A stretch of 64,000 bases of DNA from Bacillota bacterium (lineage in GTDB: Bacteria; Bacillota; Clostridia; Lachnospirales; Lachnospiraceae), in assembly GCA_023423335.1 (NCBI GenBank), contig JAFAFU010000025.1, positions 22,723 through 86,722 of the forward strand. The letters run 5' to 3'. The notes beneath the pieces are model-generated. The model did no database searches and had not been told where the DNA came from. It saw only the letters and a program-made list of their open reading frames with translations. The position numbers and the translations under genes were made by a program. Of the stretch, positions 25,845 to 34,371 are shown one piece after another. Position 1 is the stretch's first letter, and every line of letters starts with the position of its first letter.

Positions 25845-26837
25845 ATGACGAAAATTGATATCATATCCGGCTTTTTAGGCGCAGGAAAGACAACACTGAT
25901 TAAAAAGCTGCTGGAGGAAAAAGCATTTACAGAGGATAAACTTGTGTTGATTGAGAATGAGTTTGGTGAAGTTGGAATTGATGGGGCGATACTGAAGGGC
26001 TATGGCATCAATATAAAGGAAATGAATTCCGGCTGTATCTGCTGTACGATTGCGGGAGATTTTAATAAAGCCCTGAAAGAGATGATGAAAAGATACCGTC
26101 CGGATAGAATTATTATTGAACCCTCCGGTGTCGGAAAGCTTTCCGATGTCATAAAGGGCTGCAGACAATTTGCTCAGGATAAGACGGTGTCGGTGAATAT
26201 ATGCATAACCGTAGTTGACGGTATGAAATATAAAATGTATATGAAGAACTTTACTGAATTTTATTCCGATCAACTGATCCATGCGAAGACAATTATTCTT
26301 AGCAGGACGCAGTTTATGAAGCCCGAAGAACTGGGATTTATCATTGATGATATCAGAAAATATAACAAGTCCGCCCCGCTGGTTATTACTGCCTGGGAGC
26401 TGCTGGCAGGGAAAGAGATAATAGGGCTTTCTGAGAATACAGAGCAATATTCGTTAGAAAGCAATGTATGGAACGAATTTAAGCTTTTGGGAAAAGCCTC
26501 GGAGAGATCCTATAGAATTGCAGATAAAAGGATATCGGGATATATTCAAAAGAGGCATAACCATGCGGATGATGTATTTACTGTCTGGAGCAAGGAGACT
26601 GCCGCAATTTTTGATGACCGCCGTTTGAAAGAGGCACTGAATAATCTGGATAAGTCAGGCGGGCATGTCCTGAGGGCAAAGGGGATTGTGAGGACGGATA
26701 GGAACAGATGGGTCCAATTTGATTATGTGCCGGGGGAATATAGTATAAAGGAGGCCGCCGCAGATTTTTCCGGCAGGATATGTGTTATCGGGGAGCAGAT
26801 AAGCGACCGGGAGCTGCAGGGACTATTCGGATTATAA
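25845..26837 (+). CDS. CobW/COG0523 GTPase, probable zinc metallochaperone
   Basis: The product has 330 residues. Walker A GFLGAGKTT is at residues 9-17, the family-defining metal motif GC64-I-C66-C67 follows, and a GTP-binding EPSGVG segment comes after. A CobW C-terminal domain (about 230-330) ends with HVLRAKGIV and WVQFDYVPG. COG0523 proteins deliver zinc or other metals to target proteins using GTP; zinc is favoured here by the znu neighbours and Zur-like operators. It is the third gene of the plus-strand operon and starts with GGAGG-like GACGGAGGC upstream. Confidence 0.88.
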   Translation: MTKIDIISGFLGAGKTTLIKKLLEEKAFTEDKLVLIENEFGEVGIDGAILKGYGINIKEMNSGCICCTIAGDFNKALKEMMKRYRPDRIIIEPSGVGKLSDVIKGCRQFAQDKTVSVNICITVVDGMKYKMYMKNFTEFYSDQLIHAKTIILSRTQFMKPEELGFIIDDIRKYNKSAPLVITAWELLAGKEIIGLSENTEQYSLESNVWNEFKLLGKASERSYRIADKRISGYIQKRHNHADDVFTVWSKETAAIFDDRRLKEALNNLDKSGGHVLRAKGIVRTDRNRWVQFDYVPGEYSIKEAAADFSGRICVIGEQISDRELQGLFGL

Positions 26838-26897
26838 GAGAGGTTTGACCGTATATCCATAATATCAATTTTAAGCTTTTAACGGGGAGTGATTTCA

Positions 26898-28472
26898 TTG
26901 GTGATACCGGTTTATGTTGTTACCGGATTTTTGGGATCAGGAAAAACAACTTTTTTAAACAGTTTTTTAAATAATAAGGATTTCAAAAACAAGAAGCTCC
27001 TAATCCTCCAGTTTGAAGAGGGGGAAGAGAATTTCAGGAGTAAATATTATAACTGCAGCCTGTTAAGCATTCCCATTAAGACATTTGAGATGGATAAAGA
27101 GAAGACAGTGAAGGAGCTTCATGCTTATTTAGCAGAGGGATCATTTGATGAAATATGGATTGAATGGAACGGGATGCTGCCGTTTTCACAGCTGCAATCC
27201 CTGATGGTGCAGCCATTACTGTATAAGACCTGCAGAATTGAAAAGGTAATACATATCGCATATGTATCTGTTATAAAAAATCTGCTCGGTAAAACGGGAA
27301 GCGCTTTACCGGAGCAGATATCAAACAGTGATTTTGCTGTTATACATAACGGGTTTCCAGCAAAGGAGTATAATCTGGCCAGACAGATATTACGGAGCAT
27401 CAACCCCGGTATGGGAGTTTATATCATAAAATCATATGCAAAATTATATAACCGGATATACCGGCAGAAGAGAGATCCGATCGGAGCCTTTATTATACAG
27501 GTTTTGGTATTTGTTCTGCTTTATTTGATTCTTAATCCGATATTGGAGCAATTACAAATTCCCGTAAATAAAATAATTGTGATTTTTATCGGTGTCATAT
27601 TGCAGGCAATCCCTTTTTTGTTAATTGGTGTGTTATTATCATCGGCGATCCAGGTATTTGTCCCAAATGATTTTATTGAGCGAAGGTTTCCCAAATCTTC
27701 TGGGGCAGGAATGATGATAGCCCTGCTGCTGGGTTTTTGTCTGCCGGTCTGTGACTGCGCATCCATTCCCGTTTTTCGAAGTTTCGTTAAAAAAGGGATA
27801 CCGATTCCGGTTGCCGTAACCTTTATGACAGCCACTCCGGTGATAAACCCCGTTGTAATGCTATCTACCTACTATGCCTTTGGGGGTGATTGGGTGATTG
27901 TGGTCACACGGGTATGCCTGGGCATTATGTCAGCTTTACTGATCGGACTTGTTTGCGGCGTATGGCAGTCAAAAGGAAATGATTTCACCGGCGGATATGA
28001 TAAGCTTATGTGCAGCTGCGGCTGCTATGAGGTCAATCAGGAGGGCTCCTCTGCAAAAGCAAAAATCAATTTATTTCTTCGCCATTCGCAAATGGAGTTT
28101 TTCAGTGTGGGTAAATATTTAATGATTGGTACTTTGGTATCCGCAATTCTTCAGACAATCGTATTGAATAAATCCGCGATACAGGGAGAAAACGGATATA
28201 TCATTTCAATTATCTTTATGATGTTCATGGCATTTGTTCTATCCCTGTGTTCCTCTTCCGATGCAGTCGTAGCCCGCAGTTATGCGAATCAGATGCCGCT
28301 CGGAGCAATCATGGGCTTCCTGGTGTTTGGCCCCATGATGGACATAAAAAACGTTTTGATGCTATCCTCCGGTTTTTCAAAGAAATTCATTGGGAAATTA
28401 ATATTTGTTGTATTTATGGTATGCTTTTTTATCATCGTCCTATATTCGGAATTCTTACTGGGAGGTATGTAA
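26898..28472 (+). CDS. Fusion of a degenerate CobW-type GTPase domain with a DUF318/ArsP-like permease
   Basis: This ~524-residue protein joins two parts usually encoded separately. The start is uncertain: GGGGAG at 26884-26889 best fits the TTG at 26898, with the GTG at 26901 as the alternative. Residues about 1-190 carry Walker A (GFLGSGKTT) and a CobW-like alternating fold, but lack the CxCC metal motif and have only weak GTP-specificity motifs. From about 195 on come eight or so membrane segments with the permease signature LPVCDCASIPVFRSFVKKGIP and MTATPVINPVVM. A second cysteine cluster lies in a loop (MCSCGCYE). The DUF1980 partner follows directly. Role in zinc export or import is inferred from the operon. 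Confidence 0.8.
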   Translation: MVIPVYVVTGFLGSGKTTFLNSFLNNKDFKNKKLLILQFEEGEENFRSKYYNCSLLSIPIKTFEMDKEKTVKELHAYLAEGSFDEIWIEWNGMLPFSQLQSLMVQPLLYKTCRIEKVIHIAYVSVIKNLLGKTGSALPEQISNSDFAVIHNGFPAKEYNLARQILRSINPGMGVYIIKSYAKLYNRIYRQKRDPIGAFIIQVLVFVLLYLILNPILEQLQIPVNKIIVIFIGVILQAIPFLLIGVLLSSAIQVFVPNDFIERRFPKSSGAGMMIALLLGFCLPVCDCASIPVFRSFVKKGIPIPVAVTFMTATPVINPVVMLSTYYAFGGDWVIVVTRVCLGIMSALLIGLVCGVWQSKGNDFTGGYDKLMCSCGCYEVNQEGSSAKAKINLFLRHSQMEFFSVGKYLMIGTLVSAILQTIVLNKSAIQGENGYIISIIFMMFMAFVLSLCSSSDAVVARSYANQMPLGAIMGFLVFGPMMDIKNVLMLSSGFSKKFIGKLIFVVFMVCFFIIVLYSEFLLGGM

Positions 28473-28474
28473 AG

Positions 28475-29428
28475 TTGCGCGGAAAAGTATTTAATCCTCA
28501 GGTATTTATTGAGTTTTTATGCTATATATTATTTTCATTGCTGATACTCCATTTGGTAATCAGTAATAAATATCTTTCCTATGTCACACCGAGGATGAAG
28601 CCTTATTTGATCTTTACATCAATTGCCATGGCTGTATGGGCATGTGTTGGGCTTCGCCGGTTATTTAACCCGCAGCACAGATTGCGGGCAGCTCATTGTT
28701 TTGTATTGGTGCTTCCGATATTATTTATAATAATGCCGCATAAGCCGATCAGCGGATCGGATATATCGGCCGGTTATGTGAACAGGAATATCTTAAATAA
28801 TATTGCCGGCAATAATTCTTATAAATTATCAACCCTGCCTACGATCAGTCCGTTAGAGGATAATACATCTATGAAGGACAATACCGGCGTTACGGATAAG
28901 ACTTCCGATATGGACCAAATCACATCTGCAAATGAGGAAGGGCTGTCGGATCGTTTTTCAAATGGTGAAGCAGGCGGTCAATCAGATGCTTATGCCGCTG
29001 ACGAACAAAATATTTTACCGGATGACAGACCCGTACGGACGTTACCGGGATTGGATGAAATTAATCAAAGGATTACCATATCCCATGAGGAATTCTATCT
29101 CTGGCTGGTTGAGATATTTTCCAACATGGATAAATTTGACGGATATCAAATCACGATAAAAGGATTTGTCTTTAAGGATGATCCGGAATTGATAGAGAAT
29201 GAGTTTATGATTTCAAGGCTGTTGATGTCCTGCTGCACCGCTGATCTAGTACCCGGCGGTATCATCTGCCGTTATGATAAGATTTCCGAATTGGAAGCGG
29301 ACACCTGGATTACCGTGGAGGGTGTGATACAGATCGGAGAATACCTGGGATATGATGAGCCGCAGATTATTGTAAAGAATATATCGGCAGCGGAAGAACC
29401 GGAGGATCCCTATATCTATCCATATTAG
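28475..29428 (+). CDS. DUF1980 / TIGR03943-type membrane protein, partner of the permease
   Basis: The reading frame gives 317 residues from a TTG at 28475, chosen because GGAGG (28461-28465) lies nine bases upstream and inside the end of the permease gene; the frame continues upstream but overlaps that gene. Three to four hydrophobic segments occupy the first ~110 residues (VFIEFLCYILFSLLILHLVI, then YLIFTSIAMAVWACVGL). A hydrophilic Ser/Thr/Asp-rich linker follows, then an extracytoplasmic domain (ITISHEEFYLWL, then GFVFKDDPEL, then CTADLVPGGI, ending TWITVEGVI). This is the layout of YcgQ-like proteins that pair with DUF318 permeases. Last gene of the zinc operon, followed by a terminator. 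Confidence 0.82.
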   Translation: MRGKVFNPQVFIEFLCYILFSLLILHLVISNKYLSYVTPRMKPYLIFTSIAMAVWACVGLRRLFNPQHRLRAAHCFVLVLPILFIIMPHKPISGSDISAGYVNRNILNNIAGNNSYKLSTLPTISPLEDNTSMKDNTGVTDKTSDMDQITSANEEGLSDRFSNGEAGGQSDAYAADEQNILPDDRPVRTLPGLDEINQRITISHEEFYLWLVEIFSNMDKFDGYQITIKGFVFKDDPELIENEFMISRLLMSCCTADLVPGGIICRYDKISELEADTWITVEGVIQIGEYLGYDEPQIIVKNISAAEEPEDPYIYPY

Positions 29429-29484
29429 TTTTTAAAATATAGATACACAAAAAAATAAGATCTTCTTATAATAAAATAATAAAA

Positions 29485-29510
29485 CAGCTCCGCGTGCGGG
29501 GCTGCTTTTT
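29485..29510 (+). terminator. Terminator of the zinc operon
   Basis: CAGCTCCGC pairs with GCGGGGCTG (one T-G pair, 2-base loop) and is followed by CTTTTT. It ends 82 bases after the DUF1980 stop. Confidence 0.85.
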
Positions 29511-29614
29511 AATGTGCATTATTTCGACAAGTATTATTAACCTCACTCATTGTTCAATATGTCATATTAATGAAAAGGTTTTATGCAAAAATAACAAAAA
29601 TTAACAGGAACATA

Positions 29615-29643
29615 TTTACACATATATACAATTGTGATATAAT
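29615..29643 (+). promoter_or_regulatory. Sigma-A promoter of the xylanase gene
   Basis: TTTACA (29615-29620) and TATAAT (29638-29643) are exactly 17 bases apart. Transcription should begin near 29650, which leaves a leader of about 215 bases before the xylanase start. Confidence 0.75.
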
Positions 29644-29671
29644 TAAGGAAATAAATGGTTAAGTTGATTTT

Positions 29672-29851
29672 ATGAGAAAGCGGAAAAAGAATTTTTCTAG
29701 ACAGGGAGCGCCGTCAGAGGTTTACAAAATAGGACACAGGACCAATGCTGCAGTACCAAGAGAACAACCGTCAAAGCCTGAAAGGGAGGGATCTCGTAAA
29801 GCTGATACTCAAATAGTATGTAGGAGCATAGTAACCAATAAAATTATTTAA
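29672..29851 (+). other. Long xylanase leader holding a possible 59-codon ORF
   Basis: The leader contains an ATG at 29672 opening a 59-codon frame (MRKRKKNFSRQGAPSEV.., Lys/Arg-rich) that stops at 29851, exactly at the xylanase ribosome site. No ribosome site precedes its ATG, so translation is doubtful. The leader does not match a riboswitch class I know. One arm of the 16-bp inverted repeat lies at 29809-29824. Confidence 0.3.
29809..29824 (+). repeat. Left arm of a 16-bp inverted repeat flanking the xylanase gene
   Basis: TCAAATAGTATGTAGG here has its perfect reverse complement at 30623-30638. The two arms bracket the xylanase ribosome site and coding sequence. Confidence 0.85.
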
Positions 29852-29864
29852 GGAGGAGCTAAGT

Positions 29865-30503
29865 ATGAAAAAGTTAAATAAGAAAATTTTGGCGTTATGT
29901 TTTGCAATTTCATTTAGCTTTACCAGCATGTTTGCAGGAACCGCATTTGCGAGCTACTGGCAACATTGGACCGATGGCGGCGGACAAGTAAACGCTACCA
30001 ACGGATCCGGCGGAAATTACAGTGTTTCCTGGACAAACTGTGGTAATTTTGTCACCGGTAAAGGCTGGGGTACTGGATCAGCATCCAGAGTATGTAATTA
30101 CAATGCCGGGGCCTATTCACCATCCGGTAACAGTTATTTGACGTTTTACGGGTGGACAAGAAATAGCCTCATAGAGTATTATGTTGTTGACAGCTGGGGC
30201 AGCTGGCGTCCGCCGGGAGAAGGTTCCCAGGGCGTCAATGTAAGCAGTGATGGCGGTACCTATAATGTTTATCGGACCATGCGGTACAACGCACCTTCCA
30301 TCGACGGTACACAGACCTTCCCGCAGTTTTGGAGTGTCCGTACGGCGAAGAGGGGAATCGCAAGCAACGTTAAAATTACATTTGCTAACCATGTAAATGT
30401 CTGGAGGAGCAAAGGAATGAATCTGGGAAGCAGCTGGGCATATCAGATTATGGCTGTAGAGGGATATCAGAGTAGTGGATACGCTAATGTTACGGTGTGG
30501 TAA
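29865..30503 (+). CDS. xynA: Secreted GH11 endo-1,4-beta-xylanase
   Basis: The 212-residue enzyme has a signal peptide (residues 1-29, ending AFA) and a single GH11 beta-jelly-roll domain with no carbohydrate-binding module. The nucleophile is Glu104 in LIEYYVVDSWGSWRPPG, the acid/base Glu199 in MAVEGYQSSG, and the thumb region (SIDGTQTFPQFWSVR) is intact. It cleaves internal xylan bonds outside the cell, feeding arabinoxylan fragments to enzymes such as the GH51 and possibly GH3 of this window. AGGAGGAGC lies upstream of ATG 29865. It has its own promoter and a long leader and is bracketed by a 16-bp inverted repeat. Confidence 0.95.
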   Translation: MKKLNKKILALCFAISFSFTSMFAGTAFASYWQHWTDGGGQVNATNGSGGNYSVSWTNCGNFVTGKGWGTGSASRVCNYNAGAYSPSGNSYLTFYGWTRNSLIEYYVVDSWGSWRPPGEGSQGVNVSSDGGTYNVYRTMRYNAPSIDGTQTFPQFWSVRTAKRGIASNVKITFANHVNVWRSKGMNLGSSWAYQIMAVEGYQSSGYANVTVW

Positions 30504-30561
30504 CAGTACATCGCCATAAGCAGGCAAGCTGACGGCATCTTAACCGTAAAGTCTTTTATCA

Positions 30562-30614
30562 TTTGATATAGCGGGGCCGGCTGCTTCTCAGCCGGCGGCC
30601 TGACATATATCAAA
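30562..30614 (+). terminator. Long hairpin downstream of the xylanase
   Basis: TTTGATATA and TATATCAAA form an outer stem and GCCGGCTG/CAGCCGGC (30576-30596) an inner one with a 5-base loop. No T-run follows on the plus strand, so termination is plausible but not certain. Confidence 0.5.
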
Positions 30615-30622
30615 AAGTAATA

Positions 30623-30638
30623 CCTACATACTATTTGA
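30623..30638 (-). repeat. Right arm of the 16-bp inverted repeat
   Basis: CCTACATACTATTTGA is the exact reverse complement of 29809-29824. It lies 120 bases past the xylanase stop and about 100 bases before the next gene. Confidence 0.85.
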
Positions 30639-30734
30639 ATATACCTTTCAGAAAAGCGGAGGGGGACAGGCTTTGGCCGTTTCCCTCCAGCTTGGTCCGT
30701 TATGGCATATAACTTTTACGAGAGGAGATATATA

Positions 30735-31565
30735 ATGAAAAAACGATTAATTTTTCTGTTCCTGATAATTATAATTGCTTTCGGCGCCTGCTCGAAGAAG
30801 GAGCCTGACGGGTTTGTATTGGTCAAAGGCGGAGCCTTTGTTAATACAAACTCCAATTTTTATGAAAAAGGTGCGGAGTTAACGGATTTCTATATCAGCA
30901 AATATGAAATAACCCAGAAAGAATGGGTCGAAGTAATGGGCAGTAATCCTTCGCAGTTTAAAGGCGACGATTTGCCGGTAGATACGGTAAGCTGGTATGA
31001 CTGCATTGAGTATTGCAATAAACGAAGCATAAGGGAGGGCCTGGAACCGCATTACAATATAGACAAGGATACAGAAGACCCGGATAATATAAGTGAATAT
31101 GATGATATAAAGTGGGTGGTGACAGTCAATGCGGATGCGAATGGCTACCGGCTGCCGACAGAAGCGGAGTGGGAATATGCTGCCGGAGGAGGTCAGTTGA
31201 GCAAGAGCCATACCTACAGCGGAAGCGCCGAAGTGGATAAAGTGGCATGGTATTGGGCAAATGCCGGAGACGAATACCTGTCAGGTATTTGGAACTGGCC
31301 TAAGATAGAAGAAAACAATAATCAGACACAACCGGTCGGCTCCATGGAGCCGAATGAGTTGGGGCTTTATGATATGTCAGGAAATGTAAGAGAGTGGTGC
31401 TGGGATTGGTACGTGGATCCGGATATGGAAAGCGGCTTATGCCGGGTTTGGAGAGGCGGTGGCTGGCTCGGAGACTCCCAGGCCTGCGAAGTATCTTACC
31501 GGGGCAAGTACGAAGCCAATGGCAAGGGGGCCGATCAGGGTTTTCGTGTATGCCGCAACAAGTAA
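30735..31565 (+). CDS. SUMF1/FGE-sulfatase-domain lipoprotein
   Basis: The 276-residue protein starts at ATG 30735 (GAGGAGA upstream). It has a lipoprotein signal (IIAFGAC-SKK lipobox), so it is anchored outside the membrane. The rest is one formylglycine-generating-enzyme-like (SUMF1) fold: FYISKYEITQKEWVEVMG, PVDTVSWYDCIEYCNK, YRLPTEAEWEYAA, GLYDMSGNVREWCWDWY, RGGGWLGD and DQGFRVCR. Most bacterial members of this fold are not sulfatase activators and instead bind ligands or modify other targets; the copper-binding cysteine pair of true FGEs is not evident. No sulfatase gene is nearby. Function is therefore open. Confidence 0.85.
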   Translation: MKKRLIFLFLIIIIAFGACSKKEPDGFVLVKGGAFVNTNSNFYEKGAELTDFYISKYEITQKEWVEVMGSNPSQFKGDDLPVDTVSWYDCIEYCNKRSIREGLEPHYNIDKDTEDPDNISEYDDIKWVVTVNADANGYRLPTEAEWEYAAGGGQLSKSHTYSGSAEVDKVAWYWANAGDEYLSGIWNWPKIEENNNQTQPVGSMEPNELGLYDMSGNVREWCWDWYVDPDMESGLCRVWRGGGWLGDSQACEVSYRGKYEANGKGADQGFRVCRNK

Positions 31566-31579
31566 ATGGATACAAGAAG

Positions 31580-31630
31580 CTCCATATACTTCCCGTATGC
31601 ATTTGGGTGAAGGGAAGCATATGGAGTTTC
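31580..31630 (+). terminator. Terminator of the SUMF1-like gene
   Basis: CTCCATATACTTCCC and GGGAAGCATATGGAG form a 15-bp stem with one mismatch, followed by TTTC. It lies between this gene and the convergent feoB. Confidence 0.7.
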
Positions 31631-31688
31631 ATGCTGTCTTAATTATGATGCAGGAACATCGGGATATATGGGAAAAAAATTATAAATC

Positions 31689-33839
31689 TTATGCCAGACC
31701 CAACAGTCTGGCCGTATTGGCAACGAGAAAGCATAGGATCATCCCTGTTGCCGTTGGTATAAGAAATGAGGCCAGTGTCCATTTCCAGCTTCCCGACTCC
31801 TTTCGGATGGTAAGGCAGGTGGTTCCGCAGGGCCAATGCATTAGTGAAAATAACATGGTGCAAACCGCTGTAAGCCAGGTCCAGCCATGGGAGACCAGGA
31901 GCTCCTTTAGTTGTCCGAGGCTGTCAAGCTCCAGCATACTTCCGCTGGCCATATAGCTCATGATGATTATGGGTACAACGATTTCATTTGCGGGGAAGCC
32001 GAGTACAAAAGCCATCAGGATGTAGCCGTCCATTCCGATCAATCTGGCAAAGGGATCAAGAAATCCCGCACAATGAGATAACAGGGTAAGCCCGCCCAGG
32101 TGGATATTTGCCAGAATCCATATGATTAGGCCGGCAGGGGCAGCCACCAGCACGGCCCGGCCCAGCACGAATAATGTCCGGTCGAACACGGACCGCAGGA
32201 TAACCTTTCCTATTTGCGGTTTCCGGTACGGAGGAAGCTCCAGGGTAAATGAGGAAGGAAGGCCCTTTAATATGGTCTTGGATAGTAATCTGGATATGAG
32301 GAGTGTCATCACTACTCCAAGGACAATTACTCCGGTTAAAATTAATGTGGATATAACCGATTGAAAGGGGCCGACAACCATTCCTGCAAAGAACATGGTT
32401 ATAATGGCGATCAGGGTAGGGAACCGGCCGTTACAGGGAACGAAGTTATTTGTAATCATGGCGATCAGCTTTTCCCTGGGCGAATCTATGATTCTGCAGC
32501 CGATAATGCCGGCGGCATTACAGCCAAACCCCATGCACATGGTCAATGCCTGTTTTCCATGGGCACAAGCCTTTTTAAAGAAATTATCCAGGTTAAATGC
32601 CACTCTGGGCAGATAACCCAAATCCTCCAGGAGTGTGAAAAGCGGGAAGAATATCGCCATCGGCGGAAGCATGACGGAAACAACCCATGCCAGCGTTCGA
32701 TAGATACCTGTGATAAACAACCCGTGCACCCACCCGGGGGCTCCTGCCCATACACTAAAATCGGTCAGCCGGTCCTCTATCCAAAACAGAAAGTCGGCAA
32801 GCTTACCGGAGGGATAGTTAGCTCCCGTGATGGTCAGCCAGAAAATAACCCCCAAAAGACCTATCATGATAGGTATTCCGAAGATTCTTGAGGTCAGAAT
32901 ACGGTCTATCTTACGATCCGTATGGTTGTATTTTGCATTGTCATAGGTTACAACCATACTGCTTATTTTTTCCGCTGTCTGAACAAGCTGCGAAACGATA
33001 TGATCTCTGAACAGATCCTGATCGATTCCGGCTACTTTAAGTTTATCCATTGCCTCATCCAGTTTATCGGAAATGCTGTCACAGGACAGCAGATCATAAT
33101 CCAGATATTTCTTCAACGATTTTATCAGCGTACGGTCTCCGTCCAGGAGCTTTATGGCAACCCATCGGCTGTTCAGTTTATTCTCCAGTAATTCCTTTAC
33201 GGAAGGCTCCAAAATATGGATCGCTTCTTCAATCGTATCCTCATAAGTGATTTTTACCGGTGTATTCACATCTGCCTGCTTTGTCACCTGAATGACGGCA
33301 TCCATTAGAGCGTCCAGACCTTTTTTGCTTCTTGCACTGGTGCCGATGACAGGAACGCCGAGATGGACAGACAATTCCTTCAGATCAATATTAATTTTCT
33401 TTCGTTTGGCTTCATCCAGCAGATTCACGCAGACCACAACATTCGAGGTAATCTCAAGGGTTTGGAGCACCAGGTTTAAATTCCGCTCCAGGCAGGTTGC
33501 ATCCGTTACGATTACCGTAGCGTCGGGATTTCCGAAACAGATAAAATCCCGGGCAATTTCTTCTTCTTCAGAATTTGCCATTAGAGAATAAGTGCCCGGT
33601 ACATCCACTAAAATAAAATTGGTATCCTTATGCCGATATTTACCCTGGGCATTTGTGACGGTTTTGCCCGGCCAATTTCCGGTATGTTGATTCAGCCCGG
33701 TCAGACTGTTGAATACGGTACTCTTTCCGACATTAGGATTACCGCCAAGTGCTATGATTTTTTCCTCCGAATTCGTACGAACCAGTTGAAGCCCATTTTC
33801 TAAGACACCAACTCCTGTAGATTGGCTTGTTAGACCCAT
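31689..33839 (-). CDS. feoB: Ferrous iron transport protein B
   Basis: The 716-residue membrane GTPase imports Fe(II). G1 GNPNVGKST is at 33-41, G3 DVPG at 79-82 and G4 NLLD at 139-142. A helical GDI domain follows (about 190-300). The membrane core has two Gate motifs around FPLFTLLEDLGYLPRVAF and CGFGCNAAG-like MCMGFGCNAAGI, and ends with WPCGTTCLTIRKESGSWKW. A short N-terminal extension (20 residues) precedes the GTPase. GGAGG lies upstream of ATG 33839. It follows feoA after 140 bases that contain a CCATGAGC/GCTCATGG hairpin. Confidence 0.95.
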   Translation of the reverse strand: MGLTSQSTGVGVLENGLQLVRTNSEEKIIALGGNPNVGKSTVFNSLTGLNQHTGNWPGKTVTNAQGKYRHKDTNFILVDVPGTYSLMANSEEEEIARDFICFGNPDATVIVTDATCLERNLNLVLQTLEITSNVVVCVNLLDEAKRKKINIDLKELSVHLGVPVIGTSARSKKGLDALMDAVIQVTKQADVNTPVKITYEDTIEEAIHILEPSVKELLENKLNSRWVAIKLLDGDRTLIKSLKKYLDYDLLSCDSISDKLDEAMDKLKVAGIDQDLFRDHIVSQLVQTAEKISSMVVTYDNAKYNHTDRKIDRILTSRIFGIPIMIGLLGVIFWLTITGANYPSGKLADFLFWIEDRLTDFSVWAGAPGWVHGLFITGIYRTLAWVVSVMLPPMAIFFPLFTLLEDLGYLPRVAFNLDNFFKKACAHGKQALTMCMGFGCNAAGIIGCRIIDSPREKLIAMITNNFVPCNGRFPTLIAIITMFFAGMVVGPFQSVISTLILTGVIVLGVVMTLLISRLLSKTILKGLPSSFTLELPPYRKPQIGKVILRSVFDRTLFVLGRAVLVAAPAGLIIWILANIHLGGLTLLSHCAGFLDPFARLIGMDGYILMAFVLGFPANEIVVPIIIMSYMASGSMLELDSLGQLKELLVSHGWTWLTAVCTMLFSLMHWPCGTTCLTIRKESGSWKWTLASFLIPTATGMILCFLVANTARLLGLA

Positions 33840-33939
33840 TATAAAGTTACCTCCTCAATATTCATAGTGGAACAGAAAGATTAATAAACCTGAAATTAAT
33901 AAGAAATGGTAATTGAGTTTTACCTTATTTATGTATCAA

Positions 33940-33966
33940 CCATGAGCAGGCAGCGCCGGCTCATGG
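33940..33966 (-). other. Hairpin between feoA and feoB
   Basis: CCATGAGC and GCTCATGG pair perfectly around an 11-base loop between the feoA stop and the feoB start. No T-run follows on the minus strand, so it may be a processing or attenuation site in the feoAB transcript. Confidence 0.4.
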
Positions 33967-33979
33967 ATAAATTTGATTT

Positions 33980-34219
33980 TTAAAGGGCCTGCACCAAAAT
34001 TTTTGATGCTTCTTCTGTTCGTAGCGCAATTACTGCGCCTCTGATTTGATAGGCTACCGGGTCTCCGGAGGGACTTTTTTGCAATGCTTCGACTTCTGTG
34101 TCGGAAATCAAGCCAAGATCAAGCATTCTTCTCCGATTGGCCCCATTAGAGGTAAGCGCCGTAACTTTTGCTTTTTTGCCCAGGGGCAAAGAACTAAGCG
34201 GAAATATATTATCCTTCAT
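33980..34219 (-). CDS. feoA: Ferrous iron transport protein A
   Basis: The 79-residue protein is a single SH3-like FeoA domain: FPLSSLPLGKKAKVTALTSNG, then RRMLDLGLISDTEVEALQKSPSGDPVAYQIRGAVIALRTEEA. It docks on FeoB at the cytoplasmic side and supports iron uptake. Length is normal. GGAGGC precedes the ATG at 34219. Upstream, within 40 bases, is a 22-bp perfect palindrome that could be its operator. Confidence 0.93.
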   Translation of the reverse strand: MKDNIFPLSSLPLGKKAKVTALTSNGANRRRMLDLGLISDTEVEALQKSPSGDPVAYQIRGAVIALRTEEASKILVQAL

Positions 34220-34236
34220 GAATAAAGCCTCCTGTA

Positions 34237-34258
34237 TCGATTCATCATGATGAATCGA
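34237..34258. promoter_or_regulatory. 22-bp perfect palindrome upstream of feoA
   Basis: The arms TCGATTCATCA and TGATGAATCGA meet with no spacer, in the feoA leader between the divergent feoA and DtxR-family genes. It resembles metal-repressor operators in symmetry and length. It may equally form an RNA hairpin in front of feoA. A second candidate, GTTAGTGTAGGGTAAC on the minus strand at 34284-34299, has DtxR-like spacing of GTTA and TAAC. Confidence 0.5.
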
Positions 34259-34371
34259 ATTGAAATAAGTTGGGTATAAGAATGTTACCCTACACTAACA
34301 TATGTAAAATAAATTAAAGTGTTACGCATATATATAAAATGATAAGAAGTATTCAGGTTGTGATTTTTGTG

